Of a stretch of 8,521 bases of DNA, positions 1 to 6,350 are shown one piece after another (position 1 is the stretch's first letter; each line of letters begins with the position of its first letter). This stretch comes from Rhodospirillales bacterium. GTDB taxonomy: Bacteria; Pseudomonadota; Alphaproteobacteria; Acetobacterales; Acetobacteraceae. The stretch covers positions 1 through 8,521 of the forward strand of contig JAATGE010000344.1 of assembly GCA_015654825.1 (NCBI GenBank), in the 5' to 3' direction. The notes under the pieces are model-generated. The model had not been told where the DNA came from. It did no database searches and saw only the letters and a program-made list of their open reading frames with translations. The position numbers and the translations under genes were made by a program.

Positions 1-87
1 CGGCGAAGCCACCAAAATTCAACTCATTGATTTCGCTCTATAATCCTTATCTTCGCGCCTATGGGACACGACCCTGGCCCTTCCTGC
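1..87. other. left-edge non-coding stretch
   Basis: This is the space downstream of the stop codon of the secreted-protein gene on the minus strand. I see no gene in it. It is more AT-rich than the rest of the window and holds a perfect TATAAT on the plus strand at 39-44, but no good -35 box at the right spacing and no plus-strand gene to its right. No strong terminator hairpin is visible for the minus-strand gene that ends here. Confidence 0.5.
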
Positions 88-1089
88 TCACGGCGTTACG
101 ATGCCCTGCATCAGCACGACCTCGAAATCGGAGCCGGTGACCTGGCGCAGCTCGCTGACCAGTTTGCCGTTGTTCCAATGCGGGTCCGGCGCGCCGGAAA
201 GGTACCAGTCGCTGCCGTTGTCGGCCACCATCATGCCGTAGGTTTGCAGCGCTTTCAGAATAATCCGGGTCGGCTTGCTGAAGCTTTTGGGAATGATGTA
301 GCTCGCCTTCAGGCGCACGCGCATGCCCATGGGCGGCAGGTTGGTGCTGGTGTCGCTGCTGGCCCAGTGGTTGGCGGGCGGCACATAGGCCTCGCGCGAA
401 TGCGCGACGGTAAAACGTAGCGCGTGCGGAATGGCACCGGCCTGGATTTCGTCGTAGCGCGCGAGGCCCGGGAAAATCGGCAGGCCGGCGGCGTCCGCGC
501 TGGTCCAGCCCGGCTTCGCGGTGGGGCGCACATTGTCGGAGTCCAGATGGAATTCGGCGCCGGCACCGGCCTGCCAGCTGGCATCCGTCTGCGGAAACGA
601 ACGCCACATTTCAAACAGCCGGTTGGTGTCACGGTCGATCACCAGCACATGCCGGTCGCCGCCGAATTTCTTTCCGTTCTTCTTCATGCCCTCGATCGGC
701 GCGGTCGGCGGCACCGGATACGGGCCGGGATCGCTCTGGCTGCCATACTGGGTGAATTTGATGGCGACATTCGCCTGCGCACCGGAAACCACGACGTACG
801 GAATGCCAATGATGGCACCCGCGTAATAGCGCGCACCGAAATCGGGGTGCAGGCCGGTGGCAGCGCCGATCGAAGCAATCAGGTTGGCGGAATTGGGATC
901 CACCGCTGCCTTGGAAATGTCGGTGTTCCAGGCATTGTCGGCGGGAAACGGCACGGCACCGTTCAGGCTGGCACCGTCGCCGAGGCTCGCCCCCGCCATG
1001 TTGCCATAGGTCCATTTTGGCGCCGCATGCAGCGGCGCGGCGATCGCAATGGCAGCAATCGCCAACGCGGCATGGCGTAGGGTGGTCAT
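88..1089 (-). CDS. secreted protein of a conserved family of unknown function
   Basis: The product is 333 residues. The start chosen is the ATG at 1087-1089, because a GGAG (1098-1101 on the complement) lies 8 nt upstream and the protein then opens with a clean signal peptide: MTTLRH, an Ala/Ile-rich core to about residue 18, and likely cleavage after LHA (about 22). An in-frame ATG at 1236 would add 49 residues translated from a repeat element and hide the signal peptide, so I reject it. The mature protein has no cysteine. Conserved-looking blocks are NAWNTDIS (52-59), GDRHVLVIDRD (144-154), WTSADAAGLP (195-204), HALRFTV (222-228) and MMVADNGSDWYLSGAPDP (286-303). From memory, these blocks recur in exported hypothetical proteins of actinobacteria, acidobacteria and proteobacteria, with no function I can name. 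It appears to be a single-gene unit. Export to periplasm or outside is well supported; the activity is unknown. Confidence 0.88.
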   Translation of the reverse strand: MTTLRHAALAIAAIAIAAPLHAAPKWTYGNMAGASLGDGASLNGAVPFPADNAWNTDISKAAVDPNSANLIASIGAATGLHPDFGARYYAGAIIGIPYVVVSGAQANVAIKFTQYGSQSDPGPYPVPPTAPIEGMKKNGKKFGGDRHVLVIDRDTNRLFEMWRSFPQTDASWQAGAGAEFHLDSDNVRPTAKPGWTSADAAGLPIFPGLARYDEIQAGAIPHALRFTVAHSREAYVPPANHWASSDTSTNLPPMGMRVRLKASYIIPKSFSKPTRIILKALQTYGMMVADNGSDWYLSGAPDPHWNNGKLVSELRQVTGSDFEVVLMQGIVTP

Positions 1090-1184
1090 GGGTAAGACTC
1101 CGTGCAGGCATTCGCATAGGCCGTGCGACCGGCACCCCGCTGGGATGGTGTGCACTTTGGGGGCTGCAAGGCAAGCAAGGTAAA

Positions 1185-1238
1185 AGGCCAGGGCTCTGCC
1201 CTGGACCCGCTGGGGCCAGTAGGCCCCAGACCCCATTT
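1185..1238 (+). repeat. modular GC hairpin element, copy A
   Basis: It has two perfect hairpins in tandem. The first is CCAGGGC-TCT-GCCCTGG (1188-1204) and the second is GGGGCC-AGTA-GGCCCC (1212-1227), followed by AGACCCCATTT. The blocks 1185-1209 (25 nt) and 1212-1238 (27 nt) are identical to the reverse complement of copy B at 6529-6607. Unlike the other copies it does not follow a stop codon in its own orientation. It lies about 95 nt upstream of the oppositely oriented secreted-protein gene. Confidence 0.8.
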
Positions 1239-1353
1239 TATCTGTTCCGAGTTTGGCATCGGCTGCGAGCGCGCCGCCAAATCCAACGAATCGCCAGACC
1301 GTACAGCAGACTCCCGCCGCGCAGCGCGTACGAGGGCGGCGGCACGCCGTCGG

Positions 1354-1381
1354 GGGTCCAGGGGGCGGAGCCCCCTGGCCT
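1354..1381 (-). repeat. modular GC hairpin element, copy C
   Basis: A 9-bp perfect stem, CCAGGGGGC / GCCCCCTGG, has a three-base loop (1358-1378) and is flanked by the same AGGCC and ACCC ends as copies A and B. It starts 4 nt past the stop codon of the aldo/keto reductase gene, in the direction of that gene's transcription. The stem is two pairs longer than in A and B, with both arms changed together. It could end or protect the 3' end of the transcript, but no T-run follows closely, so a classical intrinsic terminator is not certain. Confidence 0.75.
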
Positions 1382-1385
1382 TCCC

Positions 1386-2420
1386 TTACGCCTTAAAAGG
1401 CGGCTCAATACGGCTCTGGCCCTGGAATGCCAGCATCCAGGCCGGATATTCCGCGGGCAGAGCGCTGACCGGTTCGAGCGCCGCCAGATCCTCCGGCGTC
1501 AGCTGGACTTTTGTGGCCGCGATGTTGTCGTGCAGCTGGTCCTGGGTTTTCGCGCCGATGATGACGGTGGTGACGAACGCCTGCGCCAGCAGCCAGGCAA
1601 GTGCGATCTGCGCTATCGAGACGCCGTGCCGTTCCGCGATCGGGCGCATCGCATCGATGCAGCGGAACGCACGATCCTTGTCCACCACGGGGAAATCGAA
1701 GCTGACGCGGCGCGCGCCGTCGGGGCCGCTTCCGTCGGGCTTGAATTTTCCGGTCAGCAGGCCGCCGGCCAGCGGCGACCACACCATCAGGCCGAGTTTC
1801 TGGTCGGCCAGCAGCGGCACGATTTCGCGTTCCAGGTCGCGGCCCGCCAGCGTGTAATAGGCCTGCACCGATTCGAAGCGCGCCCAATGGCGCTCGTGCG
1901 AAATGGCCAGCGCCTTCATGACCTGCCAGGCAGCCATGTTGCACAGGCCGATATAGCGCACCTTGCCGGAACGGACGAGATCGTTGAGGGTGCCGAGCGC
2001 TTCTTCCAGCGGCGTCAGCGGATCGAAGCCGTGCAGCTGGTACAGATCGATGTGGTCCAGTTGCAGCCGTTTCAGGCTCGCATCCACTTCGTTCATCAGG
2101 TGGTAGCGCGACTGGCCGCGGCCGTTCGGCAGGTCGTTCATCATGCCGGTGGCTTTGGTCGCGATCACCAGTTCGTCGCGCGGCAGGCCGAGGTCGCGGA
2201 TTGCCTGGCCGGTCAGGGTTTCCGCCTTGCCGAACGAATAGACGTTGGCGGTATCGATGAAGTTGATGCCGGCGTCGTAGGCGGTGCGGAGCTGCGCGGT
2301 GACCTCGTCCTGCGGCAAGCTGCCTATCGCCGTCCAGCGGCCGCCGCCGCCGTAGGTCATCGTGCCGAGGCACAGTTCGGAGACGTAAAGGCCGGTCTGG
2401 CCCAGAAGTTTATAGCGCAT
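1386..2420 (-). CDS. aldo/keto reductase, NAD(P)H-dependent
   Basis: The product is 344 residues, a usual length for bacterial aldo/keto reductases, which form a TIM barrel and reduce aldehydes or ketones with NAD(P)H. The opening MRYKLLGQTGLYVSELCLGT is the classic N-terminal strand pattern. The catalytic tetrad is visible as D56 and Y61 (FIDTANVYSFG), K89 (ATK) and H130 (YQLHGFD). Cofactor-site signatures are WSPLAGGLLTGKF (214-226) and the IIGAKTQDQL stretch (287-296). The start at 2418-2420 has GGGAAG (2425-2430) 4 nt upstream. A longer in-frame start at 2693 would run through the C-terminus of the upstream gene and is rejected. It is probably co-transcribed with the PEP-mutase-like gene ending at 2530. 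A GC hairpin repeat follows its stop codon. The substrate cannot be told from sequence. Confidence 0.95.
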   Translation of the reverse strand: MRYKLLGQTGLYVSELCLGTMTYGGGGRWTAIGSLPQDEVTAQLRTAYDAGINFIDTANVYSFGKAETLTGQAIRDLGLPRDELVIATKATGMMNDLPNGRGQSRYHLMNEVDASLKRLQLDHIDLYQLHGFDPLTPLEEALGTLNDLVRSGKVRYIGLCNMAAWQVMKALAISHERHWARFESVQAYYTLAGRDLEREIVPLLADQKLGLMVWSPLAGGLLTGKFKPDGSGPDGARRVSFDFPVVDKDRAFRCIDAMRPIAERHGVSIAQIALAWLLAQAFVTTVIIGAKTQDQLHDNIAATKVQLTPEDLAALEPVSALPAEYPAWMLAFQGQSRIEPPFKA

Positions 2421-2439
2421 ATTGCTTCCCGGTGCTGCG

Positions 2440-2523
2440 GCCGGGCGGCGTGCCCGGCGCTGGTGGCCAGATGGTGCCTGGCCCGGCGCATGGAAGGCGG
2501 GCCACGCCGACGTGAGGCATGGC
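2440..2523 (-). promoter_or_regulatory. three consecutive hairpins in the intercistronic spacer
   Basis: Three inverted repeats fill the 109 nt between the PEP-mutase-like stop and the reductase start. 2501-2523 has 8-bp arms and a 7-nt loop, with one U-G pair when read as minus-strand RNA. 2465-2483 is GGCCAG / CTGGCC with a 7-nt loop. 2440-2458 is GCCGGGC / GCCCGGC with a 5-nt loop. The last ends 9 nt before the GGGAAG ribosome site of the reductase. There is no T-run, so a processing, stability or translation-control role is more likely than simple termination. The function is inferred. Confidence 0.5.
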
Positions 2524-2529
2524 GGGGCG

Positions 2530-3300
2530 TCAACCCGTGGGGCGTGGCGGCAGGGTACCTTCGTCCCGCAGTAATTTGGCGGCCGCGTCGAACCCGGCCC
2601 AGGCGGCGGCGGCCAGCGATCCGCCGACGCTGACCCGGCGCACCCCGACCGCGGCCAGGTCGGCGACGCGCAGGGTGCCGCGTAACAAAACATTCACCGG
2701 CACCGGCGCCACGGCGGCCACCAGTTCGCGGATGGCGCCGAGGTCCGTGATGCCCGGCGCGTAGACGCAGTCGGCGCCGGCCGCGGCATAGGCGATCAGG
2801 CGTTCGAGGGTTGGCGCGAGTTCGGTTTGGCCGATCAGGTAGCCTTCGGAGCGGCCGACCAGCAGCACGTCGGGCGCCACCTGGTTCAGTGCCACGCGCG
2901 CGGCGCGGATCCTGCCGGCGGCCAGCGTGGGTTCGTACAGCATTGTTCCTTTGCGGTCCTCGATCGAGAGGCCTGCGATGCCGGTTTTTGCCGCCAGCAT
3001 GACATTTTCCGCGATACCGGAGGGCTCGTCGGCGAAACCCGCCTCGAAATCCGCGTTCACCGGCAGCTTCGTCGCCGCGCACAGCATGGCCAGGTGGGCC
3101 AGCACCTCGTCGCGCGAGAGCTCGCCGTCCTGCCGGCCGAGCGCCCAGGCGGCGCCTGAGCTGGTCGAGGCCAGGGCGGCAAAACCCAGCCTCTCCAGCC
3201 GGCGCGCGCTACCGCCGTCCCACGGATTGGGCAGCACGAAGCAGCCTTCTCTGTGCAAGGCGCGAAAATGCGCGCGGCGGGCAGCGATTTCTTCCGTCAT
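2530..3300 (-). CDS. PEP mutase / isocitrate lyase superfamily protein
   Basis: The product is 256 residues, close to the short-form members of the ICL/PEPM superfamily (COG2513-like), which make or break C-C or C-P bonds next to a carboxylate with Mg2+. The start is secure: GGGAGGAA (3308-3315 on the complement) lies 7 nt before the ATG. Visible landmarks are LPNPWDGGSARRLERLGF (23-40), the metal-site region VNADFEAGF (81-89; D84 and E86), SIED (112-115, E114), a likely substrate Arg in VGRSEG (R150) and GADCVYAPG (175-183). The Cys-containing KKCGH loop of true isocitrate and methylisocitrate lyases is absent after SIED, so those two activities are unlikely. Phosphonate or oxaloacetate chemistry is possible but unproven. 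It is the first gene of a likely operon with the aldo/keto reductase, and divergent from the serine hydrolase. Confidence 0.93.
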   Translation of the reverse strand: MTEEIAARRAHFRALHREGCFVLPNPWDGGSARRLERLGFAALASTSSGAAWALGRQDGELSRDEVLAHLAMLCAATKLPVNADFEAGFADEPSGIAENVMLAAKTGIAGLSIEDRKGTMLYEPTLAAGRIRAARVALNQVAPDVLLVGRSEGYLIGQTELAPTLERLIAYAAAGADCVYAPGITDLGAIRELVAAVAPVPVNVLLRGTLRVADLAAVGVRRVSVGGSLAAAAWAGFDAAAKLLRDEGTLPPRPTG

Positions 3301-3430
3301 GGTGTTGTTCCTCCCGGTTTCGTACCGAAGGAATACCAGCGCGCGCGGCGGGGCTACAGCAAGCGCGCATCTTCCCAGCCCCGCGAAAAACCCTTAGCCG
3401 GAAGCCGTAAAGGGGAGGCAGCCGACGGAC
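3301..3430. promoter_or_regulatory. divergent intergenic promoter region
   Basis: These 130 nt separate the divergent PEP-mutase-like (minus) and serine hydrolase (plus) genes, so promoters for both must lie here or overlap the gene starts. The ribosome sites are clear at both edges (3308-3315 on the complement; AGGGGAGG at 3411-3418 on the plus strand). I cannot assign convincing -35/-10 pairs or an operator in between. Confidence 0.45.
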
Positions 3431-4657
3431 ATGAGCGAAGCCGCGATCGAGGAGACTTTGCCCGCCGGCGGTGTGCTGGCCGGCCATTGCGCCCCGGGCT
3501 ACGAGGCCGTGCTGGAATGCTTCCGCGCCAATTTCGCCGATCGCCAGGAGGTCGGGGCCAGCGTGTGCGTGACGCACCGCGGGCGCACCGTGGTCGATCT
3601 GTGGGGCGGGATCGCGGTGTTGAAGACCGGTGCGCCCTGGACCCGCGATACGATCAGCATCGTGTTTTCCTGCACCAAGGGCGCCGCGGCTTTGTGCGCG
3701 CACATGCTGATCGAGCAGAAGGCGCTGGGGCTGTACGACGACGTGGCGAAGCTTTGGCCCGCGTTCGCCGCGCACGGCAAGCAGGGCACGACGGTTGCCA
3801 ACATGCTGGCGCACACCTCGCCGGTGCCGCATTTGCGCGATCCGATACGCGCCGGCGGCTATTACGATTTCGATTACATGACCGGCCGCGTCGCGGACGA
3901 GCCGGCCTGGTGGGAGCCGGGCACGCGCCAGGGCTATCATCGCGTGACCTATGCCTGGACGGTGGGCAACCTGGTGCGGCTGGCGGCCGGGCAGCCGCTT
4001 GGGGAATTCTTCCGCACCGAAATCGCGGCGCGGCTCGGGCTGGATTTTTATATCGGGCTGCCGGAAACCGAGGAAGGGCGCGTCGCGAGTTTGCTTGCGC
4101 CGGATCCGGCGGAACTGGACCTGGGGTCGAAATTCACCCAGGCGGTGATGCAGCCGGGCAGCCTTTCCAACCTGTTCCTGACCAATAACGGGGGCGCCGA
4201 TTTCAATTCGCGCGAGATGCATGGGGCGGAAATGGCCAGCGCCAACGGCATGACCAACGCGCGCGGGCTGGCGCTGCTGTATGCGCCGCTGGCACAGGGC
4301 GGCGGCTTGCTGCTGCGGCCGGAAACCGTTGCCCGCATGAGCCGGGTTTCCGCGGCCACGCATCTGGATGCGACGCTGCAACAGCCGATGCGGTTCGGGC
4401 TGGGCTTCATGAAAGCCACCGACAACCGGGAGGCCGGGGGCGATTCGCTGATCCTTGGCGAGGAAGCTTTCGGGCATGTCGGGATGGGCGGCAGCGTCGG
4501 GTTTGCCGATCCGGAGGCGGAACTAAGTTTTGGGTATACCATGAACCGGATGGGGGCGGGGCTATTGCTGAATGCGCGTGGGCAGACGCTCGTGGATGCG
4601 GCTTATCGGGCGGCGGGGTTTGTCAGTGAGGCTGGTGGGGCTTGGAAGAAGGGCTAG
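3431..4657 (+). CDS. beta-lactamase-fold serine hydrolase / esterase
   Basis: The product is 408 residues, typical of the class C beta-lactamase-related esterases (Pfam Beta-lactamase, COG1680; EstB-like). The nucleophile motif S-x-x-K is SCTK at 80-83. The second motif is in GYHRVTYAW (168-176), where Y169 is the likely catalytic base. The third is HVGMGGSVGFADP (349-361), the usual replacement for the KTG box in this esterase branch. VVDLWGG (54-60) and AHTSPVP (127-133) also fit the family. No signal peptide is seen, so it should be cytoplasmic and more likely an esterase, lipase or amidase than an antibiotic-resistance enzyme. The start has AGGGGAGG upstream with a rather long 12-nt spacer. 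The TAG stop lies inside a degenerate copy of the GC hairpin element. The thioesterase gene 86 nt downstream is in the same direction and may be co-transcribed. Confidence 0.93.
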   Translation: MSEAAIEETLPAGGVLAGHCAPGYEAVLECFRANFADRQEVGASVCVTHRGRTVVDLWGGIAVLKTGAPWTRDTISIVFSCTKGAAALCAHMLIEQKALGLYDDVAKLWPAFAAHGKQGTTVANMLAHTSPVPHLRDPIRAGGYYDFDYMTGRVADEPAWWEPGTRQGYHRVTYAWTVGNLVRLAAGQPLGEFFRTEIAARLGLDFYIGLPETEEGRVASLLAPDPAELDLGSKFTQAVMQPGSLSNLFLTNNGGADFNSREMHGAEMASANGMTNARGLALLYAPLAQGGGLLLRPETVARMSRVSAATHLDATLQQPMRFGLGFMKATDNREAGGDSLILGEEAFGHVGMGGSVGFADPEAELSFGYTMNRMGAGLLLNARGQTLVDAAYRAAGFVSEAGGAWKKG

Positions 4658-4688
4658 GGGCTCTGCCTTTATTCGCCAGACCCCAGAT
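4656..4688 (+). repeat. degenerate GC hairpin element, copy D
   Basis: It starts within the TAG stop codon of the serine hydrolase gene. It keeps the first arm (GGGGCTCTGCC) and the tail (CCAGACCCCA, then ATTT) of the element, but the middle, including the second hairpin, is missing. It has the same orientation relative to the upstream gene as copies B and C. The sequence after the tail (GTTCCG) also matches copy A. It looks like a deletion derivative. Confidence 0.55.
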
Positions 4689-4743
4689 TTGTTGGTTCCG
4701 GATCAACGTCGACATCGAATTTAACCCATGGGGTTCTGGCGAA

Positions 4744-5532
4744 ATGACCAGCTTCACCGACCTGATCGGATCGATCACACAACAGGGATCGGCGCATGTG
4801 CCGGAGGACTGGCGCCAGGGCCGCACTACGTACGGCGGACTCTCGGCGGCGCTGTGCGTCGCCGGGGCGCTGCGCGCGGTGGAGGGATTGCCGCCGCTGC
4901 GCGCGGCACAGTTCGCGTTCGTCGGCCCGGCGGCGGGCGAACTGCGCATCGAAGCCACCGTGCTGCGGCGAGGCAAATCCAGCGTGTTCGTCGGCGTCGA
5001 CCTGCTGGGCGACGACGGGCTCGCGACCCGCGCCATCCTGTCCTTCGGTGCCGCCCGCCCCAGCACGCTGAATTACCGCGCGCTGCCGGCGCCGGACGCC
5101 CCACTGCCGGCGGACGAAAAGCCGCTGTTTCCCGATGCGCGCCGGCCGCAATTCATGACGCATTTCGAAATCCGCCGCGCCGGCGGCCATGCCCTCGTCA
5201 GCAACGCCGCGGAGCCGGACCTGCTGTTGTGGATCCGACACAATGATCCGGGCGCACGACACGGACTGGCCGGACTGATCGCACTCGCCGACGCATTGCC
5301 GCCAGCCGCGATGACAATGTTCTCGGCCCCGGCGCCGATCAGCACAATCACCTGGTCGATCGACATGCTGGAGCCGGAACTGGAAGCTTCGGGTGACCCG
5401 GAGGGCTGGCACCTGATGCAAAGCCGCGGCGACCATGTGCGCGACGGATATAGTACCCAGCACATGGTTCTTTGGAATGCGAAGGGCGTGGCGGTGCTGG
5501 CGGCGCGGCAGACTGTGGCGGTATTTGTTTGA
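4744..5532 (+). CDS. acyl-CoA thioesterase-like double-hotdog protein
   Basis: The product is 262 residues, the size of a double-hotdog (TesB-like, 4HBT_3 family) thioesterase, which hydrolyses acyl-CoA to free acid and CoA in the cytoplasm. The N-terminal hotdog shows TYGGLSAAL (29-37), FVGPAAGELRIEATVLRRGKS (59-79; FxGP..G plus the RxGKS strand) and a conserved-looking LSFGAARPS (99-107). The C-terminal hotdog shows TWSIDMLEP (203-211), DPEGWHLMQSRGDHVRDGYS (218-237) and VAVLAARQTVAVF (249-261), as in TesB-type enzymes. The start chosen is the ATG at 4744. A longer in-frame ATG at 4642 would overlap the previous gene and run through a repeat, and is rejected. The ribosome site is weak (GGGG about 11 nt upstream). 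It converges with the secreted-protein gene. The acyl chain preference is not visible. Confidence 0.88.
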   Translation: MTSFTDLIGSITQQGSAHVPEDWRQGRTTYGGLSAALCVAGALRAVEGLPPLRAAQFAFVGPAAGELRIEATVLRRGKSSVFVGVDLLGDDGLATRAILSFGAARPSTLNYRALPAPDAPLPADEKPLFPDARRPQFMTHFEIRRAGGHALVSNAAEPDLLLWIRHNDPGARHGLAGLIALADALPPAAMTMFSAPAPISTITWSIDMLEPELEASGDPEGWHLMQSRGDHVRDGYSTQHMVLWNAKGVAVLAARQTVAVFV

Positions 5533-5598
5533 TGGCGAAAGGCAACCAGAAGAGCAGAAAGAAAGGCTTCTTTTTGAAAAAAGAAGCAAAAACTTTTG
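5533..5598. terminator. convergent-gene intergenic region with AT palindromes
   Basis: These 66 nt lie between the plus-strand thioesterase stop and the minus-strand secreted-protein stop. They contain the palindrome CTTCTTTTT-GA-AAAAAGAAG (5567-5586) followed by CAAAA-AC-TTTTG (5587-5598). Placed between convergent genes, with T-runs on both strands, this is the natural site for a bidirectional terminator. The stems are AT-only and weak, so the role is inferred. Confidence 0.5.
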
Positions 5599-5599
5599 T
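5567..5599 (+). repeat. 33-nt AT-rich palindromic repeat, copy 1
   Basis: All 33 bases are identical to the reverse complement of 8449-8481. It contains a 9-bp palindrome with a 2-nt centre and a second 5-bp palindrome. The right end touches the stop codon (5599-5601) of the minus-strand secreted-protein gene. Confidence 0.85.
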
Positions 5600-6345
5600 T
5601 AGTTGTTCTGGGGGGCGGATTCTTTTACGGCTCCATCTACCGGGATGGTGCTTCCGGGTGGGATGGTGACGGGTTTGGATTTTGACTGGATGAATTTGCC
5701 GGCATTGAAAACACCCTGGCTGTCGGTGCAGCCCCAGCCGTTCGGGGCGAAATAGAGTGTCGCGCCGGTGGGCACGCCTTGCTGGAAAAAGGTCGAGGTG
5801 TTGTAGGCGCCGGCTGCGTCGGAACAGACCAGCGTCCAACTGAAGGCCAGGAAGAATTTGGTGCCGCCGGGAGGGACGGCCATGATCGGCACCGTATCGG
5901 CGCCGTGTTTCGTCGTCTTGTCCTTGACGGTGCCTACTACCGAGCCGCCCAGGGGAATGGCCTGCGGGCCGAGCGACGTGGTGGCGCCGCGGGTCACGAC
6001 GACCTTGGTCGCCTTTGCCGCGTTCCATGTGCTGCCGAAGAAAATCGGCGTGTAGTTGAAGTTGGGACCCTTGCCGTCCGTGTTGGCGCCGCAATTGACG
6101 AAAAGCAGCGTGTAATGGCCGGGCGGAACGTTCGCCTGCGTGTAGTGGCCAGCCGTGCCGTCGGTTCCGGTGCCGGCAAAGGCAATGAGCTGTGTGGTCG
6201 CCTTCGCGTCGTAGAGAACACCGCACATGCCGTTCAGCGGCGTGCCGCCCACCGTCGTCGCGGTGCCCTCGATGGTACCGCCAGGCGCCGCCCAGCCAGG
6301 CGAAGCGGCAAGGACGGCAACGCAAGTCGAAACAACGAGACGCAT
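5599..6345 (-). CDS. small secreted protein with beta-sandwich-like repeats
   Basis: The product is 248 residues. The start is set by GGAGA (6351-6355 on the complement), which sits 5 nt before the ATG at 6343-6345. The upstream ATG at 6357 would put that site inside the gene and spoil the signal peptide. The signal peptide is MRLVVSTCVAVLAASPGWA, with cleavage likely after residue 19. The first half, GGTIEGTATTVGGTPLNGMCGVLYD to about residue 87, has the look of a carboxypeptidase-regulatory or SdrD-B type module, including GHYTQANVPPGHYTLLFVNCG (66-86). The second half repeats the theme around SVVGTV (135-140) and GVPTGATLYFAPNGWGC (190-206). Mature cysteines C41, C85, C174 and C206 could form one disulfide per half. 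No catalytic motif is seen. A structural or binding role outside the cytoplasm is inferred; the family is not recognised with certainty. Confidence 0.82.
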   Translation of the reverse strand: MRLVVSTCVAVLAASPGWAAPGGTIEGTATTVGGTPLNGMCGVLYDAKATTQLIAFAGTGTDGTAGHYTQANVPPGHYTLLFVNCGANTDGKGPNFNYTPIFFGSTWNAAKATKVVVTRGATTSLGPQAIPLGGSVVGTVKDKTTKHGADTVPIMAVPPGGTKFFLAFSWTLVCSDAAGAYNTSTFFQQGVPTGATLYFAPNGWGCTDSQGVFNAGKFIQSKSKPVTIPPGSTIPVDGAVKESAPQNN

Positions 6346-6350
6346 GGCGC

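Larger units (their letters stand above)
1090..1385. other. intergenic region holding repeat copies A and C
   Basis: This is a 296-nt gap between the start of the secreted-protein gene and the stop of the aldo/keto reductase gene, both on the minus strand. It must hold the promoter of the secreted-protein gene, but I cannot point to convincing -35/-10 boxes. It carries two inverted copies of a GC-rich hairpin element (1185-1238 and 1354-1381). Between them, 1239-1353 shows no coding potential that I trust. Confidence 0.6.

Noticed and set aside
39..44. Perfect TATAAT on the plus strand near the left edge
   Set aside because: There is no fitting -35 box at 16-18 nt, and no plus-strand gene follows before 3431.
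1017..2633. Long plus-strand open frame of 538 codons opposite the aldo/keto reductase
   Set aside because: It runs antisense across the reductase and the intergenic repeats, has Arg/Gln-rich low-complexity composition and no recognisable domain. It is a shadow of GC-rich coding on the other strand.
3209..4477. Minus-strand open frame of 422 codons opposite the serine hydrolase
   Set aside because: It overlaps the well-supported hydrolase and the start of the PEP-mutase-like gene, and has Arg/His/Gln-rich antisense composition with no domain.
3431..4657. Antibiotic-resistance beta-lactamase
   Set aside because: It lacks a signal peptide and the KTG motif, and shows the HxGxGG pattern of the esterase branch.
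5472..5669. Small plus-strand frame containing a KKGFFLKKEAK stretch
   Set aside because: The peptide is the translation of the AT palindrome repeat. A similar frame arises from the other copies at 8455-8517, so it is a repeat artefact.
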